This document shows positions 50,656 to 59,685 of a stretch of DNA of 64,000 nt, one piece after another (the stretch's first letter is position 1; each line of letters opens with the position of its first letter). A program made the position numbers and the translations under genes. This stretch comes from Pseudonocardia halophobica (lineage in GTDB: Bacteria; Actinomycetota; Actinomycetes; Mycobacteriales; Pseudonocardiaceae): NCBI RefSeq assembly GCF_027922425.1, contig NZ_BSFQ01000028.1, forward strand, positions 1-64,000. The letters run 5' to 3'. Below the pieces are notes generated by a model. The model was not told the origin of the DNA. It saw only the letters and a program-made list of their open reading frames with translations, and did no database searches.

Positions 50656-52752
50656 TCAGCGCTCCTCCTCGGTCCGGCGGACGAGGACGTCGACCGCCAC
50701 CACGCCGTCCCGCCCGACGATCAGCGGGTTGATCTCCAGCTCGGCAACCGTGGGGTCCGTCGCCGCCCGGGACACGGCGACGATCGCGTCGACGGCCGCG
50801 TCGACCGCCAGCGGCTCGGCGCCGCGGTGCCCGGCGAGCAGCGGCCAGCTGCGGAGTTCCCGCAGCAGGGCGCGGGCCGCGTCGCGGTCGAGCGGGGCGA
50901 GCGCGGTGGCCAGGTCCCGGTGGATCTCCGTGGCGACCCCGCCGAGCCCGACGGTCACGACGGGCGGCCAGCCGTCGCCGCCCGACGTCGCGCCGACGAG
51001 CAGTTCGAGGCCGGCCGGGGCCCGGCGCTGGACGAGCACGGCGCCGCCGAGCCCGAGCAGCTCGGCGGCCACCTGCCCGACCTCGGCGGGCGGCACGTCC
51101 ATCCGCACGCCGCCGACCTCGGACTTGTGCGCCGGGCCCTCGGCCTTGAGCACGACCGGGCCGCCGAGCTCGCCCGCGATCCGCTCGGCCTCCTCGGCCG
51201 TGGCGGCGGAGCGGCCCTCGGGGCGGGGGACGCCGATCGCGTCGAGCAGCTCCCAGCCGTCGGACGGCAGCGGGCCGGGTGGCGCGGGGGCCGCGGCGAC
51301 GGCGTCGGGCCCGGGCTCCCGGACCAGCTCCGCGAGCACCCGGGAGGCCACCGCCACGGACCCGAACACCGGGATGCCGGCCGCGGTGAGCAGGGCGCGC
51401 GCCTCGACCGTGCGGTCCGGCCCGGCGAGCCACGCGACCGCGCACGGGACGGGGCCGCCCCGCATCGCCGCGGCGAGGTCCTCGGCCAGGGCGACCGCCT
51501 CCTGCCCGGTGACCATCGTGACCAGGACCAGCAGCGAGTCGACGGACGGGTCGGCGCACACGATCGCGCAGACCTCGCCGAAGGCGCGGTCGCCGCGGTT
51601 GAACAGCTGGGCGGTCACGTCCACCGGGTTGGCGAGCGCGCCGAACTCCGGCACCAGGCGCGCGAGCTTCTCCTGGGTCTCCGGGGCGAGCTCGGGCAGC
51701 CGCAGCCCGAGTCCCTCGCACCGGTCGGCGGCGAGGATGCCCGCGCCGCCCGACGTCGTCACCGCGGCGACCCCGCGGCCCGTCGGCCGGGGCTGGCCCC
51801 GCAGCATGGTGGCGGCGGCGAGGAGCTCCTCGACGTCGTCGACCAGCACGACGCCGTGCCGGCGGGAGACCAGGCGGAACGCGGTGTCGTCGCCGACCAT
51901 CGCGCCGGTGTGCGACACGGCGGCCCGCTTCCCGGCCGCCGAGCGCCCGGACCGCAGCACGACCAGCGCCGTGCCGTGGGCCGCGGCCGTCTCGGCCATC
52001 CTTGCGTAGGCGGCGCCGTCACGCAGGTTCTCGACGTACACCGCCAGCACGGAGATCTCGGGCCGGCACACCAGGTATCTCCCGATCTCGGTGAGGTCGA
52101 CGTCCGCCTGGTTGCCGGTGCTGACCCAGGTCGTGAGGTCGAGGCCGCGTTCGGCGGCGAGGTCGAGGACGGATCCGCCGATCGCGCCGCTCTGCCCCAC
52201 GTAGGCGATGCCGCTGCTCTCGGTCAGCGGGCGCTCGGCGGCGGCGGAGAAGCTCGCGAACAACCGGCTCGGCGTGTGCACGATCCCCTGGCAGTTCGGG
52301 CCGAACACGCGCACGCCGGTCTCGCGGGCGGCGGCCACCAGCTCCTCCTGCAGCGCCGCGCCCTCCGGGCCGACCTCCGCGAACCCGGACGCGAACACGA
52401 TCACCGCAACCGCCCCCGCCCGGCCCGCGTCCTGGACGGCCTCGGCCGCCCGCGCCGCCGGGACCATGGCGAGGACGAGATCGACGGGGCCCTCGACGTC
52501 GGCGAGCGAGGCGGCGCAGGGCAGCCCGGCGAGCTCGTCGTACTTCGGGTTGACCGGCACCACGCGGCCGGCGAAGCCGCGCTCGGCGAGCCAGCGCAGC
52601 GGGCGGGCCATCGGGTTGTCCGCCCGGCCGGACGCGCCCAGGATCACGACGGTCCGCGGGTTCAGCACCCGCTCCCAGTCGGTTCCGGGGCTGTCGGACG
52701 GGCTGTCGGACAGGGTGCCGGACGGGTCGGTGCCGGACGCGGTGTCGGCCAA
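50656..52752 (-). CDS. ADP-forming acyl-CoA synthetase (acetate-CoA ligase family)
   Basis: 698-residue fused ADP-forming acyl-CoA synthetase. CoA-binding domain (VVILGASGRADNPMARPL), Succ-CoA ligase-like domains with the phosphohistidine His in AAVSHTGAMVGDD, and a C-terminal ATP-grasp domain (VVLKAEGPAHKSEVGGVRMD, VAELEINPLIVGRDG). It interconverts acyl-CoA + ADP + Pi with acid + ATP. Start chosen at TTG 52752 with GAGGAGG 9 nt upstream. In operon with the crotonase-like gene; might activate or release the acid made by the neighbouring pathway. Confidence 0.88.
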   Translation of the reverse strand: MADTASGTDPSGTLSDSPSDSPGTDWERVLNPRTVVILGASGRADNPMARPLRWLAERGFAGRVVPVNPKYDELAGLPCAASLADVEGPVDLVLAMVPAARAAEAVQDAGRAGAVAVIVFASGFAEVGPEGAALQEELVAAARETGVRVFGPNCQGIVHTPSRLFASFSAAAERPLTESSGIAYVGQSGAIGGSVLDLAAERGLDLTTWVSTGNQADVDLTEIGRYLVCRPEISVLAVYVENLRDGAAYARMAETAAAHGTALVVLRSGRSAAGKRAAVSHTGAMVGDDTAFRLVSRRHGVVLVDDVEELLAAATMLRGQPRPTGRGVAAVTTSGGAGILAADRCEGLGLRLPELAPETQEKLARLVPEFGALANPVDVTAQLFNRGDRAFGEVCAIVCADPSVDSLLVLVTMVTGQEAVALAEDLAAAMRGGPVPCAVAWLAGPDRTVEARALLTAAGIPVFGSVAVASRVLAELVREPGPDAVAAAPAPPGPLPSDGWELLDAIGVPRPEGRSAATAEEAERIAGELGGPVVLKAEGPAHKSEVGGVRMDVPPAEVGQVAAELLGLGGAVLVQRRAPAGLELLVGATSGGDGWPPVVTVGLGGVATEIHRDLATALAPLDRDAARALLRELRSWPLLAGHRGAEPLAVDAAVDAIVAVSRAATDPTVAELEINPLIVGRDGVVAVDVLVRRTEEER

Positions 52753-52792
52753 CGCGGCGGTCCTCCTCGACGTCGAGGTGCGGGCAGGCGGA

Positions 52793-52864
52793 ACCTGTCT
52801 GCGCAGGTCACGACCGTGATTCGCCGGGGCCCGCGATCTCACCGTAAGTCGACGATGACGTCAT
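52793..52864. promoter_or_regulatory. Palindromes in front of the acyl-CoA synthetase operon
   Basis: ACCTG (52793-52797) and CAGGT (52804-52808) form an inverted repeat with a 6-nt spacer. ATGACGTCAT (52855-52864) is a perfect 10-bp palindrome. Either may be an operator of the minus-strand operon starting at 52752. Confidence 0.4.
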
Positions 52865-52888
52865 GTACAGACCGGGCGGCGGACCGTC

Positions 52889-53833
52889 TCAGGCGCGGCA
52901 GGTCAGCGGGCGTCCGCCGTTGTAGGTGACCATGTCACCCAGCGCCGCGATCACGTCGATCGGCGCGCCCCGCTCGGCCCCGGCCAGCTCGGCGTAGGCG
53001 CGGTGGAGGTTGCCGACGATGCGCTCGGCGTCGGGCCAGTCCGCGAAGCGCCCGAGGTCGGTGTCCTGCGCGGCCTGCAACGGCGTGACGCCGGCGGCGC
53101 GGCCGCGCTCGGCCACGTCGAGGACGAACCGGAGGTAGTCCAGGCTCGCGTCGAGTGGCGCGCGGTCGTGGAAGACCGGCCCGTGGCCGGGGACCGTCGT
53201 CCCCGCGGCGAGCGGGGCGACGACCGTCTCCAGCACCTCGATCGCCCCGGCCACCGAGCCCATGAGCAGGAACGGCGTGCCGCCGTTGAACACCAGGTCG
53301 CCGCAGAACAACGTGGAGCGTTCGGGGAACCAGACGAGCGAGTCGTTCGTGGTGTGCGCGGGCTGCCCGACGTGCAGCACCTCGGCCCGCAGGTCTCCGA
53401 GGTGCAGCGCGATGCGGTCGGTGAAGGTGAGGAAGGGCGGGTCGAGCGGCAGCGATCCCCACTCCGGGTTGTCCCAGAACGGCAGGTCCCGGGGCGGGCC
53501 GAACGCGATCATCTCGGCGCGGGCGCGCTCGTGCGCGACGATCGTCGCGGTGGCGAACAGCGCGTTGCCCCAGGTGTGGTCGCCGTGGTGGTGGGTGTTG
53601 ACCAGCGTCCGGACCGGCGCCGGGCTCACCGACGCGATCGCGGCCGCGAAGGCCCGGGTGCGCCGCTCGGTGGCGCACGAGTCCACGGCCACCACGCCCT
53701 GCGGGCCCACCGCGAACCCGGTGTTGTTGATCCACCAGGTGCCGTCGGGCTGGACGTACGCCCAGATCCCGTCCGACACCTCGTCCAGGGTCGGGGGCGC
53801 GGGGGTGGTGATGTCGTAGGTGTGGGCGCTCAT
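52889..53833 (-). CDS. MBL-fold metallohydrolase
   Basis: 314-residue metallo-beta-lactamase-fold enzyme. The binuclear metal motif is NTHHHGDHTWGN; further ligands are His in HVGQPAHTTND, Asp in LFCGDLVFNGG and His in VPGHGPVF. Members of this cytoplasmic subgroup hydrolyse thioesters or lactones. ATG 53833. The 242 nt between it and the next gene hold nothing I can assign. Confidence 0.85.
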   Translation of the reverse strand: MSAHTYDITTPAPPTLDEVSDGIWAYVQPDGTWWINNTGFAVGPQGVVAVDSCATERRTRAFAAAIASVSPAPVRTLVNTHHHGDHTWGNALFATATIVAHERARAEMIAFGPPRDLPFWDNPEWGSLPLDPPFLTFTDRIALHLGDLRAEVLHVGQPAHTTNDSLVWFPERSTLFCGDLVFNGGTPFLLMGSVAGAIEVLETVVAPLAAGTTVPGHGPVFHDRAPLDASLDYLRFVLDVAERGRAAGVTPLQAAQDTDLGRFADWPDAERIVGNLHRAYAELAGAERGAPIDVIAALGDMVTYNGGRPLTCRA

Positions 53834-54075
53834 GTGCGGCCTCCCTCCTCGCCTGCGTCCCACCTTGGCAGGCGGAGTGGGGACGTGGGAGCCCCGCTCG
53901 ATGCCGTTCAGGCGCGGGAAGACCTTCACCATCTGGGCCCGGAGGGGCGCGCTGCTCGGCCGAGGGCGCGACGCGGGCGCGTGCGGTGAACCGGCGGCTG
54001 CCGACCTGCACCCCGACGCCGGGGTCCGCGGCCTCGTCTCGCTCAACGGACGGTGACCGGGGGACCCAGCGACAC

Positions 54076-54462
54076 TCATCCCGGTGGGGCCAGCCAGCGT
54101 GCTGCGGCGTCGAAGGTGTCGGCCGGCGTGCTGTTGAACGCGATCGCGGCATCGGGTGCGTGCCGACGGACGAGGTTGATGATCCGTTCGAACAGATCGA
54201 GCTGGTCGGGCGAGCGGACGCCTCCGCCGACGACCACCACCTCCCACTGCCGCCTGTCGAGGGCCTCGGTCACGACCGCCTCGACGTCGTCGCTGCCGTC
54301 GAGCCCGAACAGGCAGGTCTCGACCCCGACCCCGGCGTCGGCGAACCGCGCCAGGCCGACGGCGATCGCCTCGGCCACGGGGGCGGGGTCCCAGGGCCCG
54401 GGCACCCGGTAGGGGTCGAGCCCGATCACCAGAACCCGTGGCCGGGGCGCGGCGGTGTCCAC
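54076..54462 (-). CDS. Conserved hypothetical actinobacterial protein
   Basis: 128-residue protein with an alpha/beta (flavodoxin-like) pattern: VLVIGLDPYRVPGPWDPAPV, ALDRRQWEVVVVGGGVRSP, INLVRRHAPDAAIAFNSTPA. I recognise it as a recurring actinobacterial hypothetical with the G-L-D-P-x-R-V-P-G-P-W-D opening, not as a known enzyme. Start GTG 54462. No functional link with neighbours is evident. Confidence 0.65.
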   Translation of the reverse strand: MDTAAPRPRVLVIGLDPYRVPGPWDPAPVAEAIAVGLARFADAGVGVETCLFGLDGSDDVEAVVTEALDRRQWEVVVVGGGVRSPDQLDLFERIINLVRRHAPDAAIAFNSTPADTFDAAARWLAPPG

Positions 54463-54500
54463 GGTCCGACAGTATTCGCGTCGCCGGCGTCAGGCGTCGG

Positions 54501-54809
54501 TCAGCGGCGGGAGAGGCGGCGGCGGTTGGCGGTGACCGTGCGGTGGACCGGGGTGAGGCTCTCGGACAGCACGAGGCTGGCGGCGCGGGGTACGGCCCAG
54601 GCCGAGGCGACGGCGGCGCGGGTGAAGGCGGTGCCCTTCTCCGCGACCATCCGCCGGTACTCCCGGCGGTCCCGCGCGTTCGGCGGCCAGCCGCCCGTGG
54701 CCATGCGGACCGTGCGGTGGGCGACGACCTGGGGCGCCGACCACGTGATCTCGGCGAGCTGCCGCCAGGGGGCGAGCACCTCGCTCCACCCGTTCCTCCT
54801 GCGCGTCAC
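54501..54809 (-). CDS. Small basic hypothetical, phasin-like pattern
   Basis: 102-residue Arg-rich helical protein (WSEVLAPWRQLAEITWSAPQ, VVAHRTVRMATGGWPPNARD, REYRRMVAEKGTAFTRAAVA). The composition and spacing recall polyester-granule-associated phasin-type proteins, but this is a weak resemblance. GTG 54809 just precedes the end of the next minus-strand gene (4-nt spacing), so the two are probably co-transcribed. Confidence 0.5.
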   Translation of the reverse strand: MTRRRNGWSEVLAPWRQLAEITWSAPQVVAHRTVRMATGGWPPNARDRREYRRMVAEKGTAFTRAAVASAWAVPRAASLVLSESLTPVHRTVTANRRRLSRR

Positions 54810-54813
54810 CGGA

Positions 54814-55122
54814 TCACGGTAGCCGGTCGGCCAGGGCCTCCAGCGCCTCGGTCCACCGCCGCTCGCGGGTCGCCGCGTCCTGCTCCCACCACGGCTCGCC
54901 GCGCTCGCCGAGACCACGTTTCGCCAGGTCGACACGACGACGGGCGGCCCGGACCGCGGCGGGGTCGTCCGCCGCGCGAGCGGTGCGCACCGCCGCCCGC
55001 GCCTTCCCGAGATGGTGTTGGAGCTCAGCCCGGACCTCCTCCGGCAGCTCCGGATCGGCCGCGCGCCAGCGCCGGCCCTCGACCACGATCCAGCGCCCGT
55101 CGGCGGTGCGCTCCGGAGGCAT
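54814..55122 (-). CDS. Small hypothetical protein with charged helical body
   Basis: 102-residue protein I do not recognise beyond similar actinobacterial hypotheticals. It begins MPPERTADGRWIVVEGRRWR, then has a charged helix pair (ELQHHLGKARAAVRTARAAD, VRAARRRVDLAKRGLGERGE), and ends WWEQDAATRERRWTEALEAL. No signal, membrane helix or Cys. ATG 55122. It lies upstream of, and probably in one unit with, the 102-residue gene at 54501. Confidence 0.6.
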   Translation of the reverse strand: MPPERTADGRWIVVEGRRWRAADPELPEEVRAELQHHLGKARAAVRTARAADDPAAVRAARRRVDLAKRGLGERGEPWWEQDAATRERRWTEALEALADRLP

Positions 55123-55166
55123 GCGCCGAGCCTCCGGCACCCGGCCCGCCCCCGCACGTCGGGCGG

Positions 55167-55574
55167 CTACACGTCCAGGCCGTCGAGCAGGGCGTAGAAG
55201 GGAGCGACAGCGGCGTCGTCGAACGGCACGAACGGGCCGTGGATCGCCCCGGGCGGACGGCCGCCACGCGAGGAGCTCGGCGAGCAGCCGGTCGAGGATG
55301 GCGGAGTCGAGGCCAGCGCGCGCGAGGACGACCGGCGGCGCCAGCCCGTCGATCCGGTCGACGATGCGGGTGCGGTCGGCGTTGGCCGGAGTGGCGGCCC
55401 AGACGTCCTCGAGCACCATCGTGGCTCGGGCGGTGCCGTCGAGGACCGCGTCGATCTGGGCCTGCCGGAGCGGGGTGAGCACCAGTGCGAACTGCTCGGC
55501 GAGCCGCCGCCCGTGCCGCGCGGCGAGCAGCGCCGGGGCGAAGTAGCTGGAGGAACAGTGCGCCTCCACCTGTG
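55167..55574 (-). pseudogene. Frameshifted hypothetical gene
   Basis: Minus-strand text reads well in one frame from GTG near 55574 (CSSSYFAPALLAARHGRRLA, TMVLEDVWAATPANADRTRI, LAELLAWRP) until about 55258. It then continues in another frame as GAIHGPFVPFDDAAVAPFYA with LLDGLDV and stop TAG at 55167. A single-base change near 55258 would restore one product of about 135 residues. The family is unknown to me. Its 5' end collides with the monooxygenase gene at 55594, so it may also be truncated. Confidence 0.45.
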
Positions 55575-55593
55575 GGCGACCTACCCTCGGCCA

Positions 55594-56802
55594 GTGCCTC
55601 CTCGCACTGCCCTGATCGCCGGCGCGAGCATCGCCGGGCCGGCTCTTGCGTTTTGGCTCGGCCGCCACGGATGGCGGACGACGGTCGTGGAGCGAGCACC
55701 CCGCCTGCGCACCGGCGGCCAGAACGTCGACCTCCGCGGGGCCGGGCTGCAGGTCATCCGCCGCATGGGGCTGGAGGAACAGGTGCGCGCCGCAGACACG
55801 GGCGAGTTGGGGGTGGAGTTCGTCGGGCCGCGCGGGCAGGTGCTCGCTCGGTTCCCGGTCGGGGATGCCAGCGGCATGAGCGTGACCTCGGAGGTGGAGA
55901 TCCTGCGCGGCGACCTCGCCGAGCTGCTGGTCTCGGCCACCTCCGACAGCACGGAGTACCGCTTCGGCGACCGCATCACCTCGCTGCGGCAGGAGGACGG
56001 CACCGCCACGGCTACCTTCGCGAACGCTCCGGACGAACGGTTCGACTTCGTCGTCGCCGCCGACGGCATCGGCTCCGGCACCCGCGGGCTGCTCTTCAAC
56101 GACGAGCCGGTGGTCCGCTCTCTCGGAGTGGAGGCGACCTGGGCGACGATCCCGCGGACCGCCTCGGACACGGACTGGTGGCGCTGGTTCAACGCTCCCG
56201 GCGGCACGTTCTCCTTGCGTCCGGACCGGCACGGCACACTGCGCGTCATCGTCACGCGCACACTCGCCCGGGGAGAGAAGCGCGACGACGCCGACCGGAG
56301 AACGCCCGATGAGCAGCGCGCCCTGCTGCGCCGAACCTTCGCCGGCGCCGGCTGGGAGACGGGCCGCGTGCTCGATGCGCTCGACGACGTCGACGACCTG
56401 TACGCCGAGGTCCTGGGCCAAGTACGGGCCCCCCGGTGGTCGCGCGGCCGGGTCGCGCTGCTGGGCGACGCTGCCTACTGCCCTTCGCCCATGATCGGCA
56501 TGGGCACCACCCTCGCCGTTGTCGGCGCCTACGTACTCGCCGGGGAGATCGCCTCGCACACCGACCTCCGCAACGCCCTCGACGGCTACGAGCACATCAT
56601 GCGGCCCTGGGTCGAGCGGGTGCAGAAACTGCCGCCGGGGGTGCCGAGAGTGGCGAACCCGACCTCCCGTACCGGTGTCGCCATGCTGCGAGCCGCGGTT
56701 CGCGTGGCGGGCAGCCCGGTCGTCCGCGGGGTCGCCACCCAACTCCGTCGAGTCGGCACGCCGGCCCCGACCTTCGCCCTCCCCGCATACGCACACGCCT
56801 GA
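55594..56802 (+). CDS. FAD-dependent monooxygenase (PHBH fold)
   Basis: 402-residue flavoprotein monooxygenase. FAD motif GASIAGPALAFWLGRHG (residues 9-25), the DG motif FVVAADGIGSGTRG, and the GD motif VALLGDAAYCPSPMIGMGTT are all intact. These enzymes hydroxylate aromatics, tetracyclines or related polyketides using NAD(P)H and O2. Start GTG 55594. Third codon positions are visibly less GC-rich than in neighbours (for example gcttttggctcggcc), which may indicate transfer. Confidence 0.87.
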   Translation: MPPRTALIAGASIAGPALAFWLGRHGWRTTVVERAPRLRTGGQNVDLRGAGLQVIRRMGLEEQVRAADTGELGVEFVGPRGQVLARFPVGDASGMSVTSEVEILRGDLAELLVSATSDSTEYRFGDRITSLRQEDGTATATFANAPDERFDFVVAADGIGSGTRGLLFNDEPVVRSLGVEATWATIPRTASDTDWWRWFNAPGGTFSLRPDRHGTLRVIVTRTLARGEKRDDADRRTPDEQRALLRRTFAGAGWETGRVLDALDDVDDLYAEVLGQVRAPRWSRGRVALLGDAAYCPSPMIGMGTTLAVVGAYVLAGEIASHTDLRNALDGYEHIMRPWVERVQKLPPGVPRVANPTSRTGVAMLRAAVRVAGSPVVRGVATQLRRVGTPAPTFALPAYAHA

Positions 56803-56936
56803 CGCCAGCTCGTGCTCCTCCCACCGTCTCACGCGGCCCTGTCGAGCTGGTGGCGGCCGGGGTGCCCGCCCGGATGGCGACCTCTGTCGGCGGGACCTGG
56901 TCACAGCGCCGTTCTGGCCGGTCCGGTATCCACCCG

Positions 56937-58505
56937 TCAGGCGTTCTCGCGGGCGCGCAGGTCCTTGCGGAGGATCTTCCCCGAGGCGGACTTCGGGATC
57001 GCGTCGAGGAACTCGACCACGCGGACCTTCTTGTACGGCGCGAGCCGCTCCGCGACGAAGGCCATCACGTCGTCGGCGGTCAGTGTGACCCCCTCCTGGA
57101 CCACGACGAACGCCTTCGGCACCTCCTCCCCCTCCGCGTCGGACACCCCGATCACGGCGGCGTCGGCGATGCCCGGGTGGGTGAGGAGCACGGCCTCGAG
57201 CTCCGCCGGCGGGACCTGGTAGCCCTTGTACTTGATCAGCTCCTTGACCCGGTCGACGATGCGGAAGAAGCCGCGCTCGTCGACCGTCGCGACGTCGCCG
57301 GTGTGCAGGAAGCCGTCCGCGTCGAGCGTGGCGGCGGTGGCCGAGGGGTTGTTCAGGTAGCCGGACATGACGTTCGGCCCGCGGACCCACAGCTCGCCGC
57401 GCTCGCCGGGCCCGACCTCCCGGCCGGTCTCCGGGTCGACGAGCTTGCTCTCGACGTTCGGGATCGCGTACCCCACGCCGTTCAGGTCGTCGTCGGGGTG
57501 CCGCTCGTCCATCGAGTGGCTGACGGGGGAGAGCTCGGTCATGCCGTAGCCCTGCAGGACCACGCAGCCGAGCCGGCGGGCGACGGCATGCCCGAGCTCG
57601 GCGTCGAGCGGGGCGGCGCCGGAGAAGATGACGTCCACGCAGGACAGGTCGTGCTCGTCGACCAGCGGGTGCTTGGCCAGCGCGACGGCGACGGGCGGGG
57701 CGATGTACAGCCGGTTCAGCCGGTACTCCGCGACCACCCGCAGGAACTCCGCCATGTCGAAGCGCGGCATCGTGACGACCGTGGCCCGCCGGTGCAGGCC
57801 GTGGTTCATCATCACCGTCATCCCGTAGATGTGGAAGAACGGCAGGACGGCGAGGATCCGGGTCGTCTCGTCCGTGGTCCCCAGGGGCGTGAACTGCAGC
57901 AGGTTCGCCACGAGGTTGCGGTGGGTGAGCACCACGCCCTTCGCCAGGCCCGTCGTGCCGGACGAGTAGGGGAGCACCGCGGTGTCCCCGGGCCCGACCT
58001 CGAGCTCCGGCGGGGTGGCGCTACTCCCCAGGAGGTCGACCAGCGACGTGCGGCCGTCGACCGGGTCGAGGGTGACGACGGCGTCGTCGGGCAGGCCGGC
58101 CTGCGCGGCCGCCGCCGTGGCCCGGTCCAGGAACGGGGACACCGTGACCAGCATCGTCGCGCCGGAGTCGGTGAGCTGGTGGGCGAGCTCGGCGGGGGAG
58201 TAGAGGGAGTTCGCGCTGGTCACGATGCCGTTGGCGCGCAACACACCCTGGAACACCGCGACCCAGGCGGGCGAGTTCGGGGCGAACAGCGCCACCACGT
58301 CGCCCCTGCGGAGCCCGCGCTCGTGCAGGGCGGCGGCGATCCGGGTGACCATGCCCGTGAGCTCGTCGAAGGTGACCGACGAGCCCGTCGCGCCGTCGAT
58401 GAAGGCGGCGGCGTCGCCCCGGTCGCCGAAACCGGCGCCGAAGAGGAACTCGGGCAGCGGGACCTCGGGGATCTCGACGTCCGGGTACGGGCTGCGGAGG
58501 ATCAC
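56937..58505 (-). CDS. AMP-forming acyl-CoA synthetase, 4-coumarate-CoA ligase-like
   Basis: 522-residue ANL-superfamily ligase, activating a carboxylic acid to its CoA thioester via acyl-AMP. The P-loop YSSGTTGLAKGVVLTHRN, the A5 motif QGYGMTELSP, A7 GELWVRGPNVM, A8 RVKELIKYKGYQVPP and the C-terminal catalytic Lys in IPKSASGKILRKDL are present. GTG 58505 overlaps the stop of the serine hydrolase gene, so the two are coupled. Substrate probably aromatic or fatty acid. Confidence 0.9.
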   Translation of the reverse strand: MILRSPYPDVEIPEVPLPEFLFGAGFGDRGDAAAFIDGATGSSVTFDELTGMVTRIAAALHERGLRRGDVVALFAPNSPAWVAVFQGVLRANGIVTSANSLYSPAELAHQLTDSGATMLVTVSPFLDRATAAAAQAGLPDDAVVTLDPVDGRTSLVDLLGSSATPPELEVGPGDTAVLPYSSGTTGLAKGVVLTHRNLVANLLQFTPLGTTDETTRILAVLPFFHIYGMTVMMNHGLHRRATVVTMPRFDMAEFLRVVAEYRLNRLYIAPPVAVALAKHPLVDEHDLSCVDVIFSGAAPLDAELGHAVARRLGCVVLQGYGMTELSPVSHSMDERHPDDDLNGVGYAIPNVESKLVDPETGREVGPGERGELWVRGPNVMSGYLNNPSATAATLDADGFLHTGDVATVDERGFFRIVDRVKELIKYKGYQVPPAELEAVLLTHPGIADAAVIGVSDAEGEEVPKAFVVVQEGVTLTADDVMAFVAERLAPYKKVRVVEFLDAIPKSASGKILRKDLRARENA

Positions 58506-59647
58506 GCCGGCCCCAGCACACGGTAGATCTCCCGCACGTACCCGGCGCTGCGGTCGGAGCCGATGATGCCCGGCGCCATGCGGTTCATCATGTAGGAGAT
58601 CGTCAGCCGCCGGCCGAGATCCATGATGATCATCGAGCCGCCCCAGCCACCCCAGAAGCAGATCCGCTCGTCCGGGATGTACGGCAGCGTCTCCCGTTGC
58701 GGCAGGCCGTAGCCGATGCCCCACCGCAGCGGAACGCCGAGGACGAGGTCGACGCCCTGCGCCTGCTCGTCGAAGATCAGCTCGATGGTCGCCGGGGAGA
58801 GCAGGCGGACACCGTCGACCTCGCCGCCGCGGGCGATCGCGGACAGCATCCGGGCGACCGAGCGGGCGTTGCCGTGGCCGTTCGCGCCGCCGATCTCGGC
58901 GCGGCGCCAGGCCTCGGTGTTCGCGTCCTCGGCGTCGACGAGCGGGCCGGTGAGCGTCCGCACCGCCGGGCTGTTCGGGTCCGCGCCCGAGAGGTCGACG
59001 GTCACGGGCGGCGGGGGGACGACGTCGGCGATCCGGCCCCACGCCTTCTCCGGCGCGCCGATGGTGAAGTCGGCGTCGAGCGGGCCGGCGATCTCCTGAG
59101 CGACGAACTCGGTGAGGGTCCGGCCGTCGACGCGCCGGATCAGCTCGCCGAGCAGGTGCCCGTAGTTGAGCGCGTGGTAGCCCGACGCCGTGCCCGGTTC
59201 CCACCACGGCGCCTGGGCCGCCATCCGGGCGGCCGCCCGCTCGGCGTCGTACATGTCCTCGACCGTGGCCGGCCGGTCCAGCCCGGAGACGCCGGAGGTG
59301 TGCGAGAGCAGGTGCCGGACCTGCACGTCCTCCTTGCCCGCCGCCGCGAAGTCCGGCCAGTACCGCGCCACCGGGGCATGGACGTCGAGCTGCCCGCGGT
59401 CGACCAGCATCAGCGTGGCCAGCGCGGTCACCGTCTTGGTGGTCGACCAGACGTTGACGATCGTGTGCTCGTCCCATGCCGTGGTGCGGGCCTGGTCGCG
59501 GTACCCGCCCCAGAGGTCGACGACGCGGTCGCCGTCGAGGTCCACGACCAGCGACGCACCCAGCTCCTCGCCGCTGTCGAGGTGGGCCTGCAGCTGTCCG
59601 CGCAGCGGGTCGAAACGGTCCTCGCAGGTGCCCTGGAGCTCGGCCAT
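58502..59647 (-). CDS. Beta-lactamase-fold serine hydrolase (esterase EstB type)
   Basis: 381-residue class C beta-lactamase-like hydrolase. The nucleophile motif S-x-x-K is in NVWSTTKTVTALA, a Tyr motif in SGYHALNYGHLLGELI, and HLLSHTSGVSGLD is typical. No signal peptide, so probably an intracellular esterase or lactone hydrolase. It precedes the acyl-CoA ligase on the same strand, suggesting ester cleavage followed by CoA activation of the acid. Confidence 0.87.
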   Translation of the reverse strand: MAELQGTCEDRFDPLRGQLQAHLDSGEELGASLVVDLDGDRVVDLWGGYRDQARTTAWDEHTIVNVWSTTKTVTALATLMLVDRGQLDVHAPVARYWPDFAAAGKEDVQVRHLLSHTSGVSGLDRPATVEDMYDAERAAARMAAQAPWWEPGTASGYHALNYGHLLGELIRRVDGRTLTEFVAQEIAGPLDADFTIGAPEKAWGRIADVVPPPPVTVDLSGADPNSPAVRTLTGPLVDAEDANTEAWRRAEIGGANGHGNARSVARMLSAIARGGEVDGVRLLSPATIELIFDEQAQGVDLVLGVPLRWGIGYGLPQRETLPYIPDERICFWGGWGGSMIIMDLGRRLTISYMMNRMAPGIIGSDRSAGYVREIYRVLGPA

Positions 59648-59685
59648 GATCGGTGCTCTCCTCGTCGAGTGCGGTCGTGCGGGGG

